64,000 bases of DNA from Halobacillus hunanensis (GTDB lineage Bacteria > Bacillota > Bacilli > Bacillales > Halobacillaceae). The notes beneath the pieces are model-generated. The model was not told the origin of the DNA, ran no database searches, and saw nothing but the letters and a program-made list of their open reading frames with translations. The translations under genes were made by a program, and so were the position numbers. Where the stretch lies: positions 1,054,001-1,118,000 of the forward strand of contig NZ_FVZB01000006.1 in assembly GCF_900166655.1 (NCBI RefSeq), written 5' to 3'. Of this stretch, positions 7,359-14,429 are shown one piece after another (the stretch's first letter is position 1; each line of letters begins with the position of its first letter).

Positions 7359-8942
7359 TCAATAAACTCCTACATTATTCCATGCTTGGGTAACTGCATT
7401 GGCAGCCTGTGTTCCATAAAGATCTTGGGCAGATTGTTCTAAAGCTGCTTTTGCATAGGAGAAGTCACTGCTTGGAGTGAGGTAAACCGTTAATGCTCGA
7501 TAATAAATTTGCTCGGATTGAGAAATACCTAAGCTATTAATGGTATAATATGCAGCTTTGTTCGGAATTCCACTATTAATATGGACTCCGCCCCAATCAC
7601 CTTCACGCGTATTCGGTAAATCTTGATATTCATTCATATGATCAGGTTGATTATAAGCGTTTGGATTAGAAAGAGAACGCAATGCATCACCAGAGCGGCC
7701 AGGCGTATATACATCTTCACCCATCAACCAATCTTCGGAATCAACAAAGTACCCGAATACATCAGAGAATGATTCATTCAGAGCACCCGATTGATTTTCA
7801 TAAATCAATCCGGCCGTGGTATCTGTCACAGCGTGAGTCAACTCATGGGCTACGACGTCATCGGCACCAGATAGATACGTAAATGTTGTGCCATCTCCAT
7901 CACCATAAATCATTTGATTGCCTGTCCAGGCTGCATTATTGTAATTGGAACCATAATGTACAGTTGAACGGATGTCTGCACCCTGGTTGTCATAACTTAC
8001 ACGCCCAAACTTGTTATAGTAATAGTCAAATACTTCTCCTGCATAATAGTGGGCATCGACAGCCGCTTTTTGCTGTTCACTAAAAAAGGTGTTTCCAGCA
8101 TCCGTTACATAATTCCCAGGCAAGTATTGTCCCTGGTTAGCCGTAAATGTTTCAATTACACCATTCATTGGTTTGGTAATATCGAATAAATAATATGTGC
8201 TGTTTGTATAATATGTGTTTAAAGATTTAGTATCACCAAGAACACCGGTACCCGTCCCTGTTGCTTCCTTTACGACGTTGGCAGCTTTAATCACATCCCC
8301 AGACTCTGCGTTAACATACAGTTGCCAGTTCGCAGGATATGGCTGAGAGAATTGAAGCTCTACGTGATATGCCAATTGATAGTCACCATCTTCATGATAG
8401 ACGACTAGATTGCTAGTCTCCGTTAAAGTCTCAAACGTTTCTCCTTTTGCCGTTTTCTTTACTTTGTCAGCTGTATCTTTTTCTACATCAATATGTTCCC
8501 AGGCTATTTTAACAGCTTCTTTCTTTTTCACTTGACGATTCTGTTTAATTTTCTCTGGGGCATCTTTATGAAATTCACCATTCACCGATGTTACTGTTCC
8601 AGACTCGTCCGTATGTACAATGACTTCGGAATTAGCAACAGGAATATTTTCTACCATTGGCTGATATGTGTAGTGTGTCATACCCAGCTCATCCTTCTTC
8701 GCCTCAATAAACTTCAAGTCTTTATTCGGGTTGACCCCAAATTTCTCAGAATTCTCTTTAAAGAATCGCTTGACTGCCTTTTCGGACACGACTTTGGATG
8801 CATCAAAATTCTTTTTCACAAAATGGGGAGCGTTAGCCTTTGCATCCTGCACTGCAGAATCAGTTTCCGCACTTACAAACGTCCCACCCGACACTAAACT
8901 AGAACCTATGACAACAGACGCCATTAATGACTTCCACTTCAT
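7359..8942 (-). CDS. nprE: Secreted neutral metalloprotease, M4 (thermolysin/bacillolysin) family
   Basis: A 527-residue pre-pro-enzyme. A signal peptide (MKWKSLMASVV..., ending near FVSAE), an FTP/PepSY pro-region to about residue 225, then the mature protease follow. The zinc motif HELTH lies in VVAHELTHAVTD, the third ligand is in NESFSDVFGYF, and the catalytic histidine region is in DWGGVHINSG. The start at 8942 has AAAGGAGG six bases upstream; the longer reading has no ribosome binding site. It degrades extracellular protein. It diverges from an NprR-like regulator with a signal peptide gene, the arrangement expected for quorum-sensing control of the protease. Confidence 0.93.
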   Translation of the reverse strand: MKWKSLMASVVIGSSLVSGGTFVSAETDSAVQDAKANAPHFVKKNFDASKVVSEKAVKRFFKENSEKFGVNPNKDLKFIEAKKDELGMTHYTYQPMVENIPVANSEVIVHTDESGTVTSVNGEFHKDAPEKIKQNRQVKKKEAVKIAWEHIDVEKDTADKVKKTAKGETFETLTETSNLVVYHEDGDYQLAYHVELQFSQPYPANWQLYVNAESGDVIKAANVVKEATGTGTGVLGDTKSLNTYYTNSTYYLFDITKPMNGVIETFTANQGQYLPGNYVTDAGNTFFSEQQKAAVDAHYYAGEVFDYYYNKFGRVSYDNQGADIRSTVHYGSNYNNAAWTGNQMIYGDGDGTTFTYLSGADDVVAHELTHAVTDTTAGLIYENQSGALNESFSDVFGYFVDSEDWLMGEDVYTPGRSGDALRSLSNPNAYNQPDHMNEYQDLPNTREGDWGGVHINSGIPNKAAYYTINSLGISQSEQIYYRALTVYLTPSSDFSYAKAALEQSAQDLYGTQAANAVTQAWNNVGVY

Positions 8943-8973
8943 CAAATTCCTCCTTTTTCTCGAGTACATTGCC

Positions 8974-8979
8974 AATATA
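8974..8979 (-). promoter_or_regulatory. -10 element of the protease promoter, no good -35
   Basis: Minus strand TATATT lies about 20 bases ahead of the ribosome binding site. The position 17 bp upstream reads GACATA, a poor -35, which fits a promoter that needs an activator. Confidence 0.4.
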
Positions 8980-9074
8980 ACACAATTTTCTGTCATTATG
9001 TCTGTGAAAGTTAGTGCGATATCCCCCACTTAAAGGCATGAAATTTGAACGACTTGGGAAACCTATCAATATAG

Positions 9075-9103
9075 TTGAAATATACTAATCGAACGTGTAT
9101 TCT
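9075..9103 (+). promoter_or_regulatory. Sigma-A promoter of the nprR-like gene
   Basis: TTGAAA (9075-9080), 17-bp spacer, TATTCT (9098-9103). Confidence 0.6.
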
Positions 9104-9142
9104 GAAAATAGATTTGAAAGAGCAAACCTTCTGACAAATCTT

Positions 9143-9156
9143 TAGTTGATCAACTA
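9143..9156 (+). promoter_or_regulatory. 14-bp perfect palindrome before the nprR-like start
   Basis: TAGTTGATCAACTA lies in the leader immediately before the ribosome binding site. It is a candidate autoregulatory operator. I do not see a second full copy at the protease promoter. Confidence 0.45.
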
Positions 9157-9168
9157 GGTGTGTGGAAA

Positions 9169-10455
9169 ATGGAATATGGTAAAGTGCTTCGTTTTCACCG
9201 GGTTAAACAAGGTTTAACTCAAAACCAGCTAGCTGAGGGCATCATTTCATCAGCCTACCTCTCGAAGATTGAGAATGATCAAACAGTTCCGGCTGTCGAG
9301 GTTCTCGAACTGCTTTACGAAAGACTTGGGCTCGACTTTTCGGAATCTTCCTATAGTCATCCTTCTAAAGAGAAGCTAAAGGAATGGTATGAATCGATTG
9401 TGTTCAAGCGTAGAGAAGATGCAGAGCTGCTCATGAATGAATTGCTCCAGCAGAAAGAAACGCTAGCTAACCATCATTTATATATTTTTTTCGAGCTATA
9501 CCGCATTCGATACCTTCTGTTGGAAAATGAGGTGGAGAAGGCTTATGAGGCTTGGGAAAATATCCGTCAGCATAAAGATACTTTTGATGACGAAATGAAT
9601 TTCTATTTCCATTTGGTTTCGGGACTTATGAAGTATTATAAGACTAAGTTCGAGGATTCCTATCAAGATTTAATGGAAGCCAAAAATTATAGTTCATCTT
9701 TGGAATTAGAAGATTGGCAGTACAGCGACCTTTACTATTTGCTTGCATTAAGCACAGGTCAAGCCAATTACATATCGGCCTCTATTTTTTATACAAGTCT
9801 TGCTCTGGAAATCTATCAAAGTCATTATGATTTAACTAAAAGTGCTGATTGCCATATTATTCAAGGGATAAATTTCAGTCGTTTAAGAAACTATTCGAAA
9901 TCCCTAGAAAATTTCCATCTTGCCCGGAAGATTGCCACTCAAACCAATAATCGTGTTCAACTCAAACTTGTTTACATTAATATAGGAGTTTTAGAATCCA
10001 GGCTTGAAAATCACAAGGCATCCATTTCTAGTTACAAAAAGAGTTTAGAATTTGTCGATGAAATAAATACTGCATTAGACACCTTTGAATTTTTAAATAT
10101 TATTCATGGGTTAATTACTCAACATTATAAATTAGATGATGAAAATGGATGCATAGAATGGATAAATGAGGGAGAAAAACAACTCATTTCCTACCCTTCA
10201 AAACCACATGAGTTACACTTTAAAGTTTATAAATATATCATGACTGAAAATGAAGATATACAGGAGCTATTAGAAAATGAAGTAATTCCATACTTTCAGG
10301 AGAGCAGAGATCATACATATGCTATTAGATATGCAATGTTCTTAGCTGACCTCCTTGAAAAGCAAAGAATGTATAAAAAGTCTTCATCTTACCTTAGGTT
10401 AGCAATTCAATTGTTAAATAAACACTCTCATTTGGGAGGAGGGATAAGTTTATGA
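9169..10455 (+). CDS. RRNPP-family quorum-sensing regulator, NprR-like (HTH plus TPR)
   Basis: A 428-residue protein with an XRE helix-turn-helix at about 5-60 (LTQNQLAEGIISSAYLSKIE) followed by helical TPR-type repeats over the rest, including about 230-280 (SADCHIIQGINFSRLRNYSKSLENFHLARK). This is the NprR/PlcR/Rgg architecture, in which TPRs bind a re-imported peptide. The length is close to NprR of the B. cereus group (about 423 aa). The ATG at 9169 or a GTG at 9160 may be used after AGGTG. Its stop overlaps the start of a 39-residue exported peptide, and it diverges from the M4 protease gene. Peptide specificity and DNA target are inferred. Confidence 0.85.
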   Translation: MEYGKVLRFHRVKQGLTQNQLAEGIISSAYLSKIENDQTVPAVEVLELLYERLGLDFSESSYSHPSKEKLKEWYESIVFKRREDAELLMNELLQQKETLANHHLYIFFELYRIRYLLLENEVEKAYEAWENIRQHKDTFDDEMNFYFHLVSGLMKYYKTKFEDSYQDLMEAKNYSSSLELEDWQYSDLYYLLALSTGQANYISASIFYTSLALEIYQSHYDLTKSADCHIIQGINFSRLRNYSKSLENFHLARKIATQTNNRVQLKLVYINIGVLESRLENHKASISSYKKSLEFVDEINTALDTFEFLNIIHGLITQHYKLDDENGCIEWINEGEKQLISYPSKPHELHFKVYKYIMTENEDIQELLENEVIPYFQESRDHTYAIRYAMFLADLLEKQRMYKKSSSYLRLAIQLLNKHSHLGGGISL

Positions 10456-10571
10456 AAAAGTTATTAGCAGTCATAGCGCTAACTGGCTTATTAGTATCAG
10501 TTTCAGCTCCAGTACTTCATGATAGTGCTGTAGAAACATTTCCAAGGCCTATTGTAGCGGAACAAGTTTAG
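10452..10571 (+). CDS. NprX/Phr-like secreted signalling pro-peptide
   Basis: A 39-residue gene overlapping the regulator's stop by four bases (ATGA), with an excellent ribosome binding site, GGGAGGAGGG, at about 10435-10443. The N-terminus MKKLLAVIALTGLLVSVSA is a textbook signal peptide (KK, hydrophobic core, S-x-A cleavage site). About 20 residues would be exported, ending TFPRPIVAEQV. The segment PRPIVA resembles the SKPDIVG-type core of the known NprX signal (proline, then I-V followed by a small residue). Sec export, trimming by extracellular proteases and Opp re-import are the expected route. A terminator follows 58 nt later. The mature peptide boundaries are not visible from sequence. 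Confidence 0.8.
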   Translation: MKKLLAVIALTGLLVSVSAPVLHDSAVETFPRPIVAEQV

Positions 10572-10628
10572 TAATTTCATGTAGTTATTTTATTTAATGA
10601 ACACCCCTAATCCTATACCTATATATTG

Positions 10629-10660
10629 ACCCTCTATCCAATGGTAGAGGGTATTTTTTT
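10629..10660 (+). terminator. Terminator of the nprR-nprX-like operon
   Basis: ACCCTCTA (10629-10636) pairs with TAGAGGGT (10645-10652), followed by a T-run to 10660. Confidence 0.88.
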
Positions 10661-10679
10661 CGAAAGGAGTCTCCTTGAA

Positions 10680-11333
10680 ATGATTATCGTCGGAATCGAC
10701 CTGTCTGGCCCTGCCAACCACACAAATACAGCCGTAACTGTTTTTAAAAGTGATGAACACTTTTTACAGTTTGATCAGTTGCTGACCTCCGCTTCTGACG
10801 ACGACATCCTTTCACTCATTACCTGCTTGTCTGAAAGAAATCAGGTTCTTGTAGGGATTGATGCTCCTCTTTCTTATCAAGATGGCGGCGGGGATCGCGA
10901 ACTCGACAAAGAACTGCGTGAATTCGCAAAAGAACTTGGAATGAAATCTGGTTCAATTATGCCCCCCACTCTGACAAAAATGATTTACCTCACTGCTAGA
11001 GGGATGAAATTGGCGTCTATGTTAACTAGTCTTACAAATGTGGAAGTTATTGAAGTACATCCAGGAGCAACTCTTGCCTCCAGAATCCCTAAGAATCATG
11101 GAAGAGAGCACACTCTATTCTATAAACACTCACCTGATAGCTTGAAGTGGATAGTGGACTGGATGGTTTCTTTTGGTCTGCAAGGAATACAAATAGATTT
11201 TCTAACAACCAGTCACTTAGTTGATGCGTGTGCCGCTGCTATTGCAGCTTGGGATTATGGACATTCTAACCGTAATCCGTATTGGACGTATGATTCTAGT
11301 TCCCCTCACCATCCGTATCCCTTTTCATGTTAA
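10680..11333 (+). CDS. DUF429 domain protein (predicted RNase H-fold nuclease)
   Basis: A 217-residue protein beginning MIIVGIDLSGP, with conserved acidic residues in GIDLSG (about 4-9) and VGIDAPLS (about 60), HPGATLA at about 140 and a C-terminal HLVDACAAAIAAWDY. This matches DUF429, a family placed in the RNase H-like superfamily and predicted to be nucleases without a tested role. The ATG at 10680 follows AAAGGAG at 10664-10669; the ribosome binding site overlaps the end of the upstream terminator. It is a single gene converging on the MBL-rhodanese gene. Confidence 0.75.
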   Translation: MIIVGIDLSGPANHTNTAVTVFKSDEHFLQFDQLLTSASDDDILSLITCLSERNQVLVGIDAPLSYQDGGGDRELDKELREFAKELGMKSGSIMPPTLTKMIYLTARGMKLASMLTSLTNVEVIEVHPGATLASRIPKNHGREHTLFYKHSPDSLKWIVDWMVSFGLQGIQIDFLTTSHLVDACAAAIAAWDYGHSNRNPYWTYDSSSPHHPYPFSC

Positions 11334-11368
11334 AAAGAGCTTTGCCCAATAACTTGAACAAAGCTCTT
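11332..11368 (-). terminator. Terminator of the MBL-rhodanese gene
   Basis: A 10-bp perfect stem, AAGAGCTTTG/CAAAGCTCTT (11335-11344 with 11359-11368), followed on the minus strand by five T. Confidence 0.75.
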
Positions 11369-11377
11369 GATAAAGAG

Positions 11378-12775
11378 TTATGCTTTTGCAGTTTGTTTAT
11401 GTTTGATCCAGGCATCAAATCCTCCTGAAACATTGATCACTTTATTATAGCCATTCGCCTGAAGAATACTTGCGGCGACTGCTGAGCGTGCTCCGGACTT
11501 GCAATGCACGATAGGAACCTTACCTGATGGGATTTCATCCAGTCGGTGTGGCAATGTCCCGAGCATAATGTGCATAGCGTCATCAATGTGGTCTTCATCC
11601 CATTCGGACTGATTGCGGACATCAATTACCACATATTCTTCACTCCCTCGCTTGTCTTCAAACTCCCCAACTGTAACAGTTTCGTACCCTTCTAGATCCG
11701 TTAACTTATCCACTTCTTCAGTTGGCAAATAACCTGTTAAGCGATCAAATCCAATTGATTGAAGCGTCCTTCTTATTTCAAGAGCTTCATCCTTATTCGC
11801 AATGACCACCGCATCTTGATTATACGGAAGCAGCCACCCTGCCCAGTTGACAAAGGACTTGTTAAAAGGAATATTGATAGACCCTTGCAGATGTCCTTCA
11901 GCAAATTCTTCTTTAGAGCGAGTATCCACTATAAAACCATTAAGTCGGCTTATTTCCTCCAGTTTTATCTCTTGGAGTTCCTGATCTTTGGCTAGTAAGA
12001 CGGGGCCTTCCTTATTCAGTTTCTTCATAATAGGAAAATAAGCAGGAGGTTCAGGTTGGCCGGCTATTAACATGTCGACGAACTCTTCTTCATTTTCCAC
12101 ATTCAACGCCCAATTCGTCTGCTTTTCATAACCTATAGTAGAAGAAGGGACAGCCCCGAGTGATTTTCCACAGGCACTGCCGGCGCCATGACCTGGCCAC
12201 ACTTGAACGAAGTCCGGTAATTTCTTGAAGCGATTGAGGGACTGATACATTGCTTTTGCTCCAAGTTCCGCTGTCCCTGCAGCACCTATTGACTTCTCAA
12301 GTAAATCCGGACGACCTACATCCCCTACAAACACAAAATCCCCCGTGAAGATTCCCATGGGAACAGAAGCTCCTCCGCCTTCATCCGACAATATAAACGA
12401 AAGACTTTCTGGTGTATGTCCTGGTGTGTGAAGCACTTCTAAACGTACTCCTCCTACATACAATTGGTCTCCATCCTTGAGACATTCGTGACTTTCCTTT
12501 TTTCCAAAATTGTACTTCCAATCGTCATCTCCTTCGTTTGAAAGGAACAAAGAGGCACCCGTTTCCTGTATTAATTCCCTAGAGCCAGAGAGAAAATCTG
12601 CATGGATATGAGTTTCCGTTACCTTGGTTATGTGCAAACCGTTTTTACGAGCTGTTTCTAGATAAGGCTGAACATTTCTGGCCGGGTCAATCACAATGGC
12701 TTCCCCTGTTTTCTGACACCCTGCCATATACGAGTTTTGCGCTAAATTTTCGTCAAAAAAGGTTTGAATAAACAT
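11378..12775 (-). CDS. Persulfide dioxygenase-like MBL-fold protein fused to two rhodanese domains (CstB-like)
   Basis: A 465-residue fusion. The N-terminal metallo-beta-lactamase domain (about 1-240) carries THIHADFLSG, HTPGHTPES and GDFVFVGDVGRPDL, the metal-site motifs of ETHE1/CstB persulfide dioxygenases. A first rhodanese-like domain (about 260-355) has no active cysteine. The last (about 365-460) has the catalytic loop VHCKSGARS. This matches CstB, which converts low-molecular-weight persulfides to thiosulfate in sulfide detoxification. The ATG at 12775 follows GGAGGA; the longer start is inferior. A palindromic operator lies over the transcription start. No cstR, cstA or sqr gene is next to it. 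Confidence 0.87.
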   Translation of the reverse strand: MFIQTFFDENLAQNSYMAGCQKTGEAIVIDPARNVQPYLETARKNGLHITKVTETHIHADFLSGSRELIQETGASLFLSNEGDDDWKYNFGKKESHECLKDGDQLYVGGVRLEVLHTPGHTPESLSFILSDEGGGASVPMGIFTGDFVFVGDVGRPDLLEKSIGAAGTAELGAKAMYQSLNRFKKLPDFVQVWPGHGAGSACGKSLGAVPSSTIGYEKQTNWALNVENEEEFVDMLIAGQPEPPAYFPIMKKLNKEGPVLLAKDQELQEIKLEEISRLNGFIVDTRSKEEFAEGHLQGSINIPFNKSFVNWAGWLLPYNQDAVVIANKDEALEIRRTLQSIGFDRLTGYLPTEEVDKLTDLEGYETVTVGEFEDKRGSEEYVVIDVRNQSEWDEDHIDDAMHIMLGTLPHRLDEIPSGKVPIVHCKSGARSAVAASILQANGYNKVINVSGGFDAWIKHKQTAKA

Positions 12776-12791
12776 ATTTATTCCTCCGTTC

Positions 12792-12805
12792 ATGCACTAG
12801 TGCAT
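12792..12805 (-). promoter_or_regulatory. Palindromic operator upstream of the CstB-like gene
   Basis: ATGCACTAGTGCAT is a perfect 14-bp palindrome between the -10 box and the ribosome binding site, where a repressor would block transcription. A persulfide sensor such as CstR or BigR is a reasonable but unproven ligand. Confidence 0.55.
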
Positions 12806-12809
12806 CTTA

Positions 12810-12837
12810 CTATTATGATTACACGTATTGTGTTCAA
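12810..12837 (-). promoter_or_regulatory. Promoter of the CstB-like gene
   Basis: On the minus strand, TTGAAC (12837-12832), 16-bp spacer, TAATAG (12815-12810). Confidence 0.45.
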
Positions 12838-12860
12838 AGTCCTGCTTGAAATGAAAAGAA

Positions 12861-12886
12861 CCACACCTTAATATAACGTGGTGTGG
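12861..12886 (-). terminator. Hairpin after the DUF6933 gene
   Basis: CCACACC/GGTGTGG stem with a modest T-rich tail (TTCTTTTC) on the minus strand. Confidence 0.6.
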
Positions 12887-12890
12887 ATTC

Positions 12891-13406
12891 TTATGATTCT
12901 TTAAAATAAGCCTTCAGTGTTTCCACAGGTGTATGAGCTTCCAGCGGGCCATAAATCAATTCAGCATTAGTAATATAATTAATCTCTTCTGCATCGATTG
13001 CTTCATACTCTAAGCCATTAGCGGCCTCTTCCACCATGACCTTCACTTGATTCATCATTCCTAAAACTTGGCGGCTTGTCGTCTTTGTGTAAACAAACTG
13101 TTCAGCGGCTTCTAACATTTGGTCGGCAATTTCTCTCTCTATTTTCAGAAGTTGAAATAATTGATTCAAGGACCCCTTTATAACATTCTCTATATTATCA
13201 AATTGCTGTTTTCTAAGACCAAACAATGTCAGATTTATGCCTGTTTTATTATTCATTAACATCAGGCATTTACGTTTATTTATGGTCATTACATTCGCAT
13301 GCCACTGGTAAATATTTGAGATCTCTTGATATTGTTCGGGATCGTCCAACTCTTTTTTTATCTCTTTTACCAGCTTCTGTGTTGCTCCAATGACAAACAT
13401 ATTCAT
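12891..13406 (-). CDS. DUF6933-like protein of unknown function
   Basis: A 171-residue soluble protein. The N-terminal half (FVIGATQKLVKE, then QWHANVMTINKRKCLMLMNNKTGINLTLFG split over residues about 34-64) resembles DUF6933, where a short beta-rich module includes W-H-A-N and a K-K/R-C/T-L-x-L-x-N strand. The C-terminal half is helical. Two adjacent ATGs (13406 and 13400) are served by the same GAGGTGGG site, so the start is uncertain by two codons. It is monocistronic. I do not recognise a biochemical function. Confidence 0.6.
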   Translation of the reverse strand: MNMFVIGATQKLVKEIKKELDDPEQYQEISNIYQWHANVMTINKRKCLMLMNNKTGINLTLFGLRKQQFDNIENVIKGSLNQLFQLLKIEREIADQMLEAAEQFVYTKTTSRQVLGMMNQVKVMVEEAANGLEYEAIDAEEINYITNAELIYGPLEAHTPVETLKAYFKES

Positions 13407-13553
13407 CCCACCTCAACTCTATTCTGTCTCTAGTGTAACAGCTTAATACAAACCACACTATTCATATCCTTTCATCGATATGAATTGACCGTAAATTACA
13501 TTACATACACAAAATATTTGGCTGCTTAGTCCATTTCATTATTGCTTTAAGGG

Positions 13554-13583
13554 GCTCCGGAAAGCGAAGCATTTTGACGGAGC
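13554..13583. repeat. GC-rich hairpin, possible interspersed element
   Basis: GCTCCG (13554-13559) pairs with CGGAGC (13578-13583) around an 18-nt loop. It lies in the 285-bp gap between treR and the DUF6933 gene, which otherwise holds only the treR terminator and A+T-rich sequence. There is no T-run, so it is not an ordinary terminator. Confidence 0.35.
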
Positions 13584-13610
13584 GATGGTAGAATTCCTTT
13601 CTTGGTATGC

Positions 13611-13652
13611 AAATAATCCGGGCAAATTCAAATGAAATTGTCCGGATTATTT
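13611..13652 (-). terminator. Terminator after treR
   Basis: An 11-bp perfect inverted repeat, AAATAATCCGG/CCGGATTATTT (13611-13621 with 13642-13652). T-richness is moderate on both strands. Confidence 0.6.
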
Positions 13653-13691
13653 TATGCATAATTCAGTTCTGTCCCGGACTCTTCAATACGT

Positions 13692-14405
13692 TTATTTTGT
13701 TCGGCGCGCGAAGTCAACAAACTGAAATTTATCAGGTCTGTGTCTCGATTCAGTAAATTGAAATAATGTGGCATCAGCCAAATAAACATAGCTTCGAATC
13801 ACAACAACCTGGGCATGTCCTTCCAGATCTAAATGCTGCTCATCTTCTTCCGTTACACCTTCGACCACAATTTCTTTTTTGGCAAAACTAATATCCAGTT
13901 CTAACGTATTTTCGATATAATCATAAATCGAATGCTCAGCGATCGACTTTGTCAGCTCAGGTACAATCTCTTCAAGAATATAATCCTTATCTAAGATTAT
14001 GCGCTCCCCATCTATCTCTCTTGTTCGGGAAATCTTCCAAATTCTCTTTTCGCTGGTACAATTCAGCCTCGACCGCAATTGATTATTCGCTGTTTCTAAA
14101 ATTAATTCATGGACATGAGTTTTAACGGTCTGACCAAGCTGATTGGTTAACTCTTTAAAACTTGTTAGTCCTGAAACGGGGAATTCAAATTTACTATGAT
14201 CGAGAATGACGGAGCCCTTCCCTCTCACTTTTTGAATATAGCCATTTTGGGACAGTAAATTTAAAGCTTTTCGGATCGTTTCCCTTGAAGTGGAAAACCT
14301 TAGGGCTAATTCATTTTCCGAGGGGAGTGTGTCACCTGCTGTGAACTCTCCTTGCCGAATTGCCTGCACTAAATCGTTGTATATAACAATAAATTTGTTT
14401 TTCAT
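13692..14405 (-). CDS. treR: Trehalose operon repressor, GntR family
   Basis: A 237-residue GntR/HutC regulator. The winged helix is at about 5-70 (LPSENELALRFSTSRETIRKAL) and a UTRA effector-binding domain at about 90-230. In Bacillus TreR binds TGTATATACA-type operators and is released by trehalose-6-phosphate. Two such operators lie in the promoter of this operon. It is the last gene of the set, 24 nt after treA, so the repressor is made with its targets. Confidence 0.92.
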   Translation of the reverse strand: MKNKFIVIYNDLVQAIRQGEFTAGDTLPSENELALRFSTSRETIRKALNLLSQNGYIQKVRGKGSVILDHSKFEFPVSGLTSFKELTNQLGQTVKTHVHELILETANNQLRSRLNCTSEKRIWKISRTREIDGERIILDKDYILEEIVPELTKSIAEHSIYDYIENTLELDISFAKKEIVVEGVTEEDEQHLDLEGHAQVVVIRSYVYLADATLFQFTESRHRPDKFQFVDFARRTK

Positions 14406-14429
14406 TTGCTATCACCGCTCTTTATCATA

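Noticed and set aside
7682-8083. Two rightward open frames antisense to the neutral protease gene
   Set aside because: They mirror the codon bias of the protease on the other strand, have no ribosome binding site and encode His/Leu-rich nonsense.
8997-9029. Longer N-terminus of the protease
   Set aside because: It would place 29 residues before a perfect signal peptide and has no ribosome binding site; the start at 8942 has AAAGGAGG.
13407-13414. CCCACCTC near the DUF6933 start as another copy of the dispersed repeat
   Set aside because: Only eight or nine bases match and they form the gene's ribosome binding site.
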